Shown in pieces: positions 1 to 6,166 of a DNA stretch of 8,089 bases. Source of the stretch: Chitinophagaceae bacterium (GTDB lineage: Bacteria > Bacteroidota > Bacteroidia > Chitinophagales > Chitinophagaceae); assembly GCA_947463755.1 (NCBI GenBank), contig CANHUK010000055.1:1-8089 (forward strand). Direction: 5' to 3'. A program made the translations under genes and the position numbers. Position 1 is the first letter of the stretch, and the number at the start of each line of letters is the position of its first letter. The notes below the pieces were generated by a model, which had not been told where the DNA came from, did no database searches, and saw only the letters and a list, made by a program, of their open reading frames with translations.

Positions 1-219
1 ATCGCGGCCGGAAACGCTGTCACCAGTTTCGCAGCCTTCTCCTCCGTATGTCCCCACGCAGGGAGTACCGTGGTATTTCAGCCACAGACGCAGAGTTTCA
101 ACTGCCCGGCACACAACTCCAATTTCAACATCTCCGGAGCTGTGACCGGGGGACCCGCCGGCAGCGGACTGACCAAGAAAACTGTAGAGATCAGCGGTAC
201 AACGCTGACGGTCAAGTGA
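1..219 (+). CDS. C-terminal fragment of an unrecognised, probably extracytoplasmic protein
   Basis: The first frame is open from base 1 to a TGA at 217-219, giving 72 residues with the N-terminus outside the window. The fragment is rich in Ser, Thr, Gly, Asn and Ala with very little charge. It has two Cys residues (17 and 35) and alternating polar/hydrophobic stretches near the end (KKTVEISGTTLTV), which suggests a beta-sheet-rich, exported or surface domain. Third codon positions are mostly C or G, like the confident genes nearby, which supports real coding. I do not recognise a family, and no type IX secretion C-terminal signature is visible. Its stop lies 6 bases from the stop of the convergent TIM-barrel gene. 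Function is unknown; the coding call is moderate because the start cannot be seen. Confidence 0.6.
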   Translation: MAAGNAVTSFAAFSSVCPHAGSTVVFQPQTQSFNCPAHNSNFNISGAVTGGPAGSGLTKKTVEISGTTLTVK

Positions 220-225
220 CGACGA

Positions 226-1185
226 TCATTTGAACTCGAGTTCCCTCGCTGCCTGCATCTCCGCCAGCAGCATCGGCACCCGAACGGCGGGATCATAGGG
301 TTTACCCTTCTCAGGCAAGGTTTCCACAGGTACAAAGCCCCTGTAACCGGATGTCCGGATGATACGCATGACCCGTTGCATGTCCGTTTTCCGGTCTGTA
401 CCCTCACCATGCAGCCGTTCCTTCACCTGCCAGTTGACTGCAAAGGGAGCGGTGATCTCAATCTCCTGATATGGGTCTGAAGTGGTGAAACTTCCGGTGT
501 CTACGATCAGGCCCACCCAGGGATGATCGATGGCCTTCAGCAAACGCAGACACTGATCGGCGGTTGACAAGGCATCTGCATGATTCTGTATACCGATCCG
601 CACGCCTTTTGTCTCCGCATATTCCGCACATACCCGAAAGCAGGGCGCCATCCAAGTCATCACTTCTTCCCATCTGTTATCGTACCCCGGCGGCATCGGT
701 CCTGCAAAAAGCCGGATGACCGGAGCGCCAAGCTTTGCCGCCACATCGATCCATTGTTTGGCGAGCTGAATGCCTGCCTCCCTGACCGCCGGATCGGCAG
801 AAGCGAAGTGATTCCGGATACCCGTGCCACTGATGGCCAGTCCACGTGCCGCCGCCCTTTGCCGAACCTTGCGAATGACATCATCAGATGGCGGGATCGG
901 ATAGCCCGGAAAATAATACCCGGTGATATCCACCGCCTCCAGGTTCTGACCGGCTGCCCAATCTATCAGATCCAACAAACCGAATACCGACCGGCCGTCT
1001 GCAGGATCTTTTTCCATCAACCTTGAGTTGAAAGAATAGGCATTCAAAGAAAACCGAACAGGCGTCCCATGCGCGATCCGGGAAGACCGCTGAGCCAGGA
1101 CACCTGTGGTAACCATGATAAATATGGCAGTTATAGCATATTTACACAGGCTTACATGAACAGAAGTAAATATGTTCATTTTCAT
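226..1185 (-). CDS. Exported xylose-isomerase-like TIM-barrel protein (sugar phosphate isomerase/epimerase superfamily)
   Basis: A 319-residue protein with an N-terminal hydrophobic segment (about residues 15-31) ending in VLA before Gln32. This is a likely signal peptidase I site, so it probably acts in the periplasm. The rest fits the AP-endonuclease-2/xylose-isomerase-like barrel: NLEAVDITGYYF (81-92) at an early strand, a strand with GIQNHAD (198-204), LIVDTGSF (226-233), WQVKE (252-256) and a final VPVETLP (285-291). In the metal-dependent members the ligands usually lie as Glu, Asp, His, Glu on strands near these points. Here they read Gln200, Asp229, probably Gln253, and Glu288, so the site is altered. 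A periplasmic enzyme is unlikely to use phosphorylated sugars; a free or oxidised sugar or a glycan fragment is more plausible, but the substrate is unknown. The gene starts 30 bases after the upstream beta-barrel gene and probably shares its transcript. ATG at codon 3 is an alternative start; no Shine-Dalgarno sequence helps decide. Confidence 0.85.
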   Translation of the reverse strand: MKMNIFTSVHVSLCKYAITAIFIMVTTGVLAQRSSRIAHGTPVRFSLNAYSFNSRLMEKDPADGRSVFGLLDLIDWAAGQNLEAVDITGYYFPGYPIPPSDDVIRKVRQRAAARGLAISGTGIRNHFASADPAVREAGIQLAKQWIDVAAKLGAPVIRLFAGPMPPGYDNRWEEVMTWMAPCFRVCAEYAETKGVRIGIQNHADALSTADQCLRLLKAIDHPWVGLIVDTGSFTTSDPYQEIEITAPFAVNWQVKERLHGEGTDRKTDMQRVMRIIRTSGYRGFVPVETLPEKGKPYDPAVRVPMLLAEMQAARELEFK

Positions 1186-1215
1186 AATATATCGGAGCTG
1201 ACCTGCTTCCGGCGA

Positions 1216-2007
1216 TCAGAGTCGAATACCAAGGCAAAGACCCCCGCGAACGCCGGCCCAGGGCCCGGTGAGGGACACATTCGCCCCCAATGCGTTCACA
1301 TCGATCACATTCTTCACAAAAGGAACGGCCTCCAGCACATTTGCGATCTCGGTACGCAGGCTGTTCTGGTCATCGGTAGAGATGGGCGAACTGTTTCGAC
1401 CAGAAAGGGTGCCCTTGCCTGCGCCGAAATGCGGACCAATGATCCACCAGTCGAGCGCCACACGATTGGCGATCACCCACTGCGAACCCAGCATGAAGCC
1501 GCCGGTATTGGAGGTCAAACTACCCGTCAGCGTGGCTGTACGGGTGGCGCCGGCATTGTTCTGATAGTCTATACTGATGTTGCCGACCTCATGCCGGGCA
1601 TATCGATAGAACAATGAGAAATAAAATCCATGGCCATATCCCTTCTTTCCGGCATAGAACCGGATCTCCGGCGTGACGGCGAAATTGCTCATACGGATCG
1701 ATTCGATCTCATTGCGGGCATCGACGCTGCCAGGGGTGCCCGCGGCTTCGATGCTGTTGAGGATCCTGTCCTTAAAAAGGACGGGGCCTGAAGGCATGGT
1801 CCGGAATCCGAGATTGAAGGAGGTCTTCTTCGAAAGCATCCGCTCATAGGTCAGATTATAATTGCGGAGCGCCAGACCGGCCAAATTGGTCTTGAAGATA
1901 TTCCTGCCCGGACGATCCTCCTCTTCATCCTGTGCCACGGCGGGCATTACGAAAAACTGTGCTGCCAGGAGCAGAAAAAGGATGATGTTGACGGAGAATG
2001 CTTTCAT
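1216..2007 (-). CDS. Predicted outer-membrane beta-barrel protein (DUF3575-like), hypothetical
   Basis: A 263-residue protein with a clear signal peptide: MKAF followed by a hydrophobic run (about 7-22) and an AVA/Gln26 cleavage site. An acidic linker (DEEEDRPGR) comes next. The mature part begins NIFKTNLAGLALRNYNLTYE (36-55), the pattern of small Bacteroidota outer-membrane barrels in which a first strand is followed by a strand with a Tyr-Glu pair. Later alternating strands include VTPEIRFYAG (111-120), GFYFSLFYRYARHE (127-140), GGFMLGSQWVIA (169-180) and a closing WAGVRGGLCLGIRL (250-263). It ends in Leu rather than the more common aromatic residue. Such proteins have no assigned reaction. 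It is the first gene of the minus-strand pair and diverges from araB across 230 bases, so it could share regulatory sequence with the arabinose operon. The family name rests on pattern recognition only. Confidence 0.8.
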   Translation of the reverse strand: MKAFSVNIILFLLLAAQFFVMPAVAQDEEEDRPGRNIFKTNLAGLALRNYNLTYERMLSKKTSFNLGFRTMPSGPVLFKDRILNSIEAAGTPGSVDARNEIESIRMSNFAVTPEIRFYAGKKGYGHGFYFSLFYRYARHEVGNISIDYQNNAGATRTATLTGSLTSNTGGFMLGSQWVIANRVALDWWIIGPHFGAGKGTLSGRNSSPISTDDQNSLRTEIANVLEAVPFVKNVIDVNALGANVSLTGPWAGVRGGLCLGIRL

Positions 2008-2124
2008 GATGGAGTATTTATAATAACGCCTGTTAATTGTGCAATTTCGGAAATGAACAGGGAGTTGACGGACTCTTTATTGAATTTATGGATAGATTGG
2101 CAGAAATTGATCCTATTTAGGTAG

Positions 2125-2142
2125 ACTCAGGATAATTCAGGA
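2125..2142 (+). repeat. Direct repeat A[C/T]TCAGGA with 10-base period upstream of araB
   Basis: ACTCAGGA (2125-2132) and ATTCAGGA (2135-2142) match at 7 of 8 bases and lie one helical turn apart, just upstream of the candidate -7 elements. An inverted partial copy, CCTGAG, occurs at 2175-2180. The arrangement resembles half-sites for a regulator, though short motifs like this can occur by chance. Confidence 0.35.
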
Positions 2143-2153
2143 CGGGTATTCCC

Positions 2154-2171
2154 TTTATTTGTGATACTTTG
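2154..2171 (+). promoter_or_regulatory. Candidate -7 promoter element for the araBDA-symporter operon
   Basis: The Bacteroidota -7 consensus is TAnnTTTG. Two near matches lie side by side: TTTATTTG at 2154-2161 (5 of 6 specified bases) and TACTTTG at 2165-2171 (spacing one base short). Both would give an araB leader of about 60-75 bases before the ATG at 2238. No convincing -33 TTG lies at the expected distance upstream, which may fit an activated or weak promoter. The assignment is tentative. Confidence 0.3.
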
Positions 2172-2237
2172 ACCCCTGAGCGGATCAAGGTACCGGGTCC
2201 GGAACAACCCATAAGAACCATCATTGTCAGTGCAGCC

Positions 2238-3917
2238 ATGTCATCATCCCATTTTGTGATCGGTGTCGATTACGGCACGGATTCCGTTCGAACGGTCATC
2301 ATCAACAGTGACAATGGAACCGAGGTAGCCACCTCCGTCCATCATTACGAACGATGGGGACGCGGATCGTATTGCGACGCAGCAGCGAACCGCTTCCGAC
2401 AGCATCCGCTGGATTATGTCGAAGGGCTGGAACGAACGATCCGCGACTGCCTGGCCAAGGCGGGTCCTGAGGTAGCCAGACAGGTCAGGGCCATCGGCGT
2501 GGATACGACCGGATCCACACCCGTAGCGGTGGATGCCACAGGAACGCCGCTGGCCATGAAGGCTGAATGGGCAGAAAACCCGAATGCGATGTTTGTGCTC
2601 TGGAAGGACCACACAGCGATCCGGGAGGCTACGGAGATCAACCGCCACGCCAAACAATTCGATACAGACTATCTTCAATTCGTCGGCGGGATCTATTCTT
2701 CGGAATGGTTCTGGGCAAAATGGCTGCAGATATTGCGAACGGATGAATCCGTCCGGAAGGCATGCGTGTCTTTCGTCGAACACTGCGACTGGATTCCCTT
2801 CCTGCTGACAGGCGGCAACGATGTCAGAGCGATGAAACGCAGTGTCTGCGCTGCAGGTCACAAGGGACTCTGGGCCGCAGAATTCGGAGGATACCCGCCC
2901 AACGCATTTTTCACGACCCTCGATCCACTGCTCGACGGACGGGTGAACAGTCTGGGACGGGACGCCTGGACATCAGATACGCCCGTCGGCACACTCTCGC
3001 CGGAATGGGCGTCGAGGCTGGGACTGTCGGAAGAGGTCGTGGTGGCTGTCGGTGCCTTCGATGCCCACATGGGCGCCGTAGGCGGCCAGATCGAACCCGG
3101 GCATCTCAGCAAGGTCATGGGCACCTCCACCTGCGACATCCTCGTTGCAGGCGTACAGGAAATCGGCAACCGGACAGTCAGTGGCATCTGCGGACAAGTC
3201 AACGGCTCGGTGATCCCGGGCATGATCGGACTGGAAGCCGGACAATCGGCCTTTGGCGATACCTACGCCTGGCTGCGCCGGCTGATCATGGACCCCGTCC
3301 TCCGCATGCTGGATGACATATCTGCCCTGGATCCTGCGATGCGAAGCATCATCAGGCATCAACTGGAAGAACAACTGATCCCCCTGCTCTCCGCAGAGGC
3401 CGGATCGCTCCCGCCGGATGAGGACGACGAACTGGCCGTCGACTGGTTCAACGGCCGGCGCACCCCCGACGCCAATCAGTATCTGACGGGAAGTCTGCAT
3501 GGCCTCCGCCTGGGAACTGATGCCGCGCGCGTGTTCCGGGCACTCGTAGAAGCCACCTGTTTCGGTGCAAGAAGCATCATCGACCGGTTCAGGACGGAAG
3601 GGGTCGCCATCGAAGGCCTCATCGGTCTGGGCGGAGTCGCCCGGAAATCACCTTACATCATGCAGGTGATGAGCGACGTGACGGGCATGCCCATCCGCAT
3701 CCATCGCAGCGAACAGACCTGTGCCATGGGTGCGGGGATGTTTGCCGCCACGGCAGCCGGGCTGCATCTGCGGATAGAAGATGCCATGCAGGCCATGGGC
3801 CAGGGTTTCGAGGCGATCTATCATCCGCGTGCAGATCGTGTAGCTTTTTACGAAACCAGATATCAGCAATATCTGAAAGCGGGTGCATTCACGGAATCGA
3901 ATGCCCCTGTTCAATAA
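2238..3917 (+). CDS. araB: L-ribulokinase
   Basis: Phosphorylates L-ribulose with ATP to L-ribulose-5-phosphate in the cytoplasm, the second step of L-arabinose catabolism. The 559-residue product is close to the usual length of about 560. It has the two-domain FGGY kinase plan: phosphate motif VIGVDYGTDSVR (7-18), GVDTTGSTP (87-95), the ribulokinase-type WKDHTA (122-127), GAFDAHMGAVGG (272-283) with Asp275 as the expected catalytic base, KVMGTSTCDIL (292-302), GLEAGQSAFGDTYAW (331-345), DWFNGRRTPDAN (402-413), and the C-terminal nucleotide-site region IGLGGVARKSPYIMQVMSD (462-480) followed by CAMGAGMFAA (495-504). These separate it from xylulokinase and glycerol kinase. An in-frame TTG at 2169 would add 23 residues with no kinase homology and would overlap the candidate promoter, so the ATG at 2238, five residues before the FVIGVDYG strand, is preferred. 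First gene of the operon; araD follows after 21 bases. Confidence 0.96.
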   Translation: MSSSHFVIGVDYGTDSVRTVIINSDNGTEVATSVHHYERWGRGSYCDAAANRFRQHPLDYVEGLERTIRDCLAKAGPEVARQVRAIGVDTTGSTPVAVDATGTPLAMKAEWAENPNAMFVLWKDHTAIREATEINRHAKQFDTDYLQFVGGIYSSEWFWAKWLQILRTDESVRKACVSFVEHCDWIPFLLTGGNDVRAMKRSVCAAGHKGLWAAEFGGYPPNAFFTTLDPLLDGRVNSLGRDAWTSDTPVGTLSPEWASRLGLSEEVVVAVGAFDAHMGAVGGQIEPGHLSKVMGTSTCDILVAGVQEIGNRTVSGICGQVNGSVIPGMIGLEAGQSAFGDTYAWLRRLIMDPVLRMLDDISALDPAMRSIIRHQLEEQLIPLLSAEAGSLPPDEDDELAVDWFNGRRTPDANQYLTGSLHGLRLGTDAARVFRALVEATCFGARSIIDRFRTEGVAIEGLIGLGGVARKSPYIMQVMSDVTGMPIRIHRSEQTCAMGAGMFAATAAGLHLRIEDAMQAMGQGFEAIYHPRADRVAFYETRYQQYLKAGAFTESNAPVQ

Positions 3918-3938
3918 AGCCCCCCGAATTCATCACCC

Positions 3939-4631
3939 ATGTACGAAGATCTCAAGGAGGAAGCCTGTCATGCCAACCTGGAACTCCCGAAACTGGGATT
4001 GGTATTGTTCACCTTTGGCAATGTAAGTGTGGCGGATCACCGACGGGGCGTGTTTGCCATCAAACCCAGCGGGGTGCCCTACGTGGCGCTCAAACCCGAG
4101 ATGATCGTGATCGTAGATTTCGACGGAAAAGTGGTGGAAGGGAAAATGCGCCCCTCATCTGATACCCTTACCCATGCCGTGCTCTTTCGGCACTGGCCCT
4201 TCATCGGCAGCATCGTACATACACATTCAACCTATGCCACCGCCTGGGCCCAGGCGCAGTGCGACATCCCGATCCTGGGCACCACCCATGCGGATCACAA
4301 CACGGTGGACATCCCCTGTGCCCCGCCAATGCGCGATGAGATGATCGAAGGAGACTACGAACTTCAAACCGGCCATCAGATCCTTGATTGTTTTCAGGAA
4401 CGCGGACTGGATGCCCGCGAAGTGGAGATGGTCCTGGTGGGAAACCACGCGCCTTTCACCTGGGGCAAGAATGCGCACAAGGCCGTGTACAATGCTGCTG
4501 TGCTGGAAGAGATCGCACGCATGGCCTTCATCACCCGGCAGATCTCACCGGAAGCTCCGAGGCTGAAGGATGCCCTCATCCGAAAGCACTATGAACGCAA
4601 GCACGGCCCCAACGCCTATTACGGCAATTGA
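3939..4631 (+). CDS. araD: L-ribulose-5-phosphate 4-epimerase
   Basis: Converts L-ribulose-5-phosphate to D-xylulose-5-phosphate by retro-aldol cleavage and re-addition, using a divalent metal (Zn in the E. coli enzyme). This is the last step before the pentose phosphate pathway. The product has 230 residues (E. coli AraD has 231) and belongs to the class II aldolase/epimerase family. Visible signatures are GNVS (27-30) and KPSG (42-45) for phosphate/substrate binding, SSDT with Asp75, metal-ligand His94 and His96 in VHTHS, TTHAD with Asp119, His170 in GNHAPFTWG, and the C-terminal AYYG with Tyr228. They line up with the E. coli active-site residues with an offset of about one. The terminal Tyr and TTHAD favour AraD over fuculose-phosphate aldolase, as does the position between araB and araA. 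No Shine-Dalgarno sequence precedes the ATG. The product starts [18 protein letters not shown], matching the normal N-terminus. Confidence 0.96.
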   Translation: MYEDLKEEACHANLELPKLGLVLFTFGNVSVADHRRGVFAIKPSGVPYVALKPEMIVIVDFDGKVVEGKMRPSSDTLTHAVLFRHWPFIGSIVHTHSTYATAWAQAQCDIPILGTTHADHNTVDIPCAPPMRDEMIEGDYELQTGHQILDCFQERGLDAREVEMVLVGNHAPFTWGKNAHKAVYNAAVLEEIARMAFITRQISPEAPRLKDALIRKHYERKHGPNAYYGN

Positions 4632-4654
4632 TATCTCACTTCAAAAAAATAAAT

Positions 4655-6145
4655 ATGATCGACCTCAGGCAACGGGAAGTATGGTTTGTGACAGGCAGTC
4701 AGGATCTCTACGGAGCGGAAACACTGCGCCAGGTGGCAGAACACTCGCAAAAGATCGCTGCTTTTTTTGATGCACACACAGATATGCCGGTGCGGATCGT
4801 TTTCAAACCCACGGTCAAATCAACTGAAGAGATCTTCAACATCTGCGAGGCAGCGAATAACCAATCAGCATGCATCGGCATCGTAGCCTGGATGCATACC
4901 TTCTCCCCCGCCAAAATGTGGATCCGAGGTCTCTCGATCCTCCGAAAACCCTTATTGCACCTGCATACCCAGTTCAACCGCGACATCCCCTGGCAGCATA
5001 TCGACATGGACTTCATGAACCTGAACCAGAGCGCCCATGGCGACAGGGAGTTCGGATTTATGATGACCCGCATGCGACTGAACCGCAAGGTGGTCGTCGG
5101 CCATTGGCAGGATCCGTCGGTGATCCGACAGATAGCCGGCTGGACAAGAGCGGCGGCGGGCTGGCATGACTGGCAGGGCGCCCGTTTCGTCCGCTTCGGC
5201 GACAATATGCGCTTCGTGGCTGTCACGGAAGGTGATAAGGTCGAAGCCGAATTGAAATTTGGATACTCGGTGAATACCTATGGGGTAGGTGATCTGGTGG
5301 CCAGCATCCGGGAGGTGCCGGAAGCCGACCTGTCGGCGCTTGTCGAGGAATACCTGCAGACATACGATGTGGTTGAAAGCCTCAGGCCGGGGGGCAACCA
5401 ACACGAATCCCTGCGGGTAGCCGCAGGTATCGAACTGGGCATCGAAAGATTTCTGGTCCAGGGAAACTTCAAAGGCTTCACCACAACCTTCGAAGACCTT
5501 CACGGCCTGAAACAACTCCCGGGTATTTCGGCCCAGCGACTGATGGCCAAAGGATATGGGTTCGCCGGAGAAGGCGACTGGAAGACTGCGGCGCTGGTCA
5601 GGGCGATGAAGGTCATGGGATCCGGATTGTCCGGCGGTAACTCCTTCATGGAAGACTATACCTATCATTTTGATCCCGACAACTCGATGGTTTTGGGGGC
5701 GCATATGCTCGAGATCTGTCCGTCCATCGCTGCGGGCAGGCCGCGCTGCGAGATCCATCCCCTTGGCATCGGGGGCAAGGCAGATCCGGTCAGACTGGTA
5801 TTCAATGGAAAGCCCGGTGCGGCGCTGAACGCCTCTGTCGTGGATATGGGCGATCGGTTTCGCCTGCTGGTGAACGAAGTGGAAGCGGTGACGGCACCAC
5901 ATGATCTGCCCAGGTTACCCGTTGCCCGGGTGCTCTGGAAACCCCTGCCGGATATGAACCGTGCCTGTGCCGCATGGATCCTGGCAGGAGGTGCCCACCA
6001 CACCTGCTACTCTGAAAACCTGAATTCAGCGCAGCTGGAAGACTTCGCCGGCATGGCCGGGATAGAATTCGTAAAGATCGACCGCGATACCGATCTTTAT
6101 CACTTCCGCAATGAACTTCGCTGGAACGACAGAACCGCCCGATAG
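4655..6145 (+). CDS. araA: L-arabinose isomerase
   Basis: Isomerises L-arabinose to L-ribulose in the cytoplasm with Mn2+, the first catabolic step. It has 496 residues (E. coli AraA has 500). The N-terminus [13 protein letters not shown] (8-20) is the family hallmark, followed by [12 protein letters not shown] (79-90) and [14 protein letters not shown] (100-113). Metal and catalytic residues are present: Glu306 (GFAGEGDWK), Glu333 (FMEDYTYHF), His350 (LGAHMLE) and His448/449 (AGGAHHT). The first three fall at E. coli numbering. The ATG at 4655 is chosen because the family-typical N-terminus begins there and an A-rich stretch typical of Bacteroidota initiation sites precedes it. An in-frame TTG at 4628 would add nine residues and overlap the araD stop. 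It lies 23 bases after araD and 21 before the symporter. No frameshift or missing key residue is seen. Confidence 0.97.
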   Translation: MIDLRQREVWFVTGSQDLYGAETLRQVAEHSQKIAAFFDAHTDMPVRIVFKPTVKSTEEIFNICEAANNQSACIGIVAWMHTFSPAKMWIRGLSILRKPLLHLHTQFNRDIPWQHIDMDFMNLNQSAHGDREFGFMMTRMRLNRKVVVGHWQDPSVIRQIAGWTRAAAGWHDWQGARFVRFGDNMRFVAVTEGDKVEAELKFGYSVNTYGVGDLVASIREVPEADLSALVEEYLQTYDVVESLRPGGNQHESLRVAAGIELGIERFLVQGNFKGFTTTFEDLHGLKQLPGISAQRLMAKGYGFAGEGDWKTAALVRAMKVMGSGLSGGNSFMEDYTYHFDPDNSMVLGAHMLEICPSIAAGRPRCEIHPLGIGGKADPVRLVFNGKPGAALNASVVDMGDRFRLLVNEVEAVTAPHDLPRLPVARVLWKPLPDMNRACAAWILAGGAHHTCYSENLNSAQLEDFAGMAGIEFVKIDRDTDLYHFRNELRWNDRTAR

Positions 6146-6166
6146 TCAACCCCTTAAAGCATCCAT

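Larger units (their letters stand above)
2008..2237. promoter_or_regulatory. Divergent intergenic region between the beta-barrel gene and araB
   Basis: This 230-base stretch is more AT-rich than the flanking genes and must hold the start signals for both the leftward pair and the rightward arabinose operon. I see no RNA gene and no convincing ORF. Notable pieces are: a short dyad AATTGTGCAATT (2035-2046), nested inside CCTGTT (2029-2034) and AACAGG (2056-2061); a motif A[C/T]TCAGGA repeated with a 10-base period (2125-2132 and 2135-2142), with an inverted CCTGAG at 2175-2180; and Bacteroidota-like -7 elements around 2154-2171. Which of these are bound by a regulator or by RNA polymerase is not decided by sequence alone. 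Confidence 0.6.

Noticed and set aside
48..233. A 61-codon plus-strand frame with an ATG at 48
   Set aside because: It is in another frame from the open frame entering at base 1, is very rich in Arg and Gln, and overlaps the end of the TIM-barrel gene. The frame ending at 219 has better codon-position composition.
232..243. Perfect 12-base palindrome GAACTCGAGTTC at the end of the TIM-barrel gene
   Set aside because: It can form only a 4-bp stem with a 4-base loop, has no T run, and is explained by the codons for Glu-Leu-Glu-Phe. It is unlikely to be a terminator.
1069..1617. A 182-codon plus-strand open frame across the junction of the two minus-strand genes
   Set aside because: It overlaps two well-supported genes on the other strand and its translation resembles no protein family. 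Codon-position composition favours the minus-strand frames.
2244..2861. A 205-codon open frame antisense to the 5' part of araB
   Set aside because: It is opposite the conserved FGGY motifs of araB, has no recognisable domain, and is best explained as a shadow of the real gene.
3954..3972. Strong Shine-Dalgarno-like AAGGAGG at 3954-3960 followed by an ATG about 9 bases later
   Set aside because: The ATG is out of frame with araD, and the AAGGAGG is simply the Lys-Glu-Glu codons near its N-terminus. The real araD start at 3939 matches the family N-terminus.
4952..5902. A 316-codon open frame antisense to araA
   Set aside because: It lies wholly within a confident araA with intact active site. 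The translation is rich in His and Arg, shows no domain or signal, and long antisense frames are common opposite GC-rich coding DNA.
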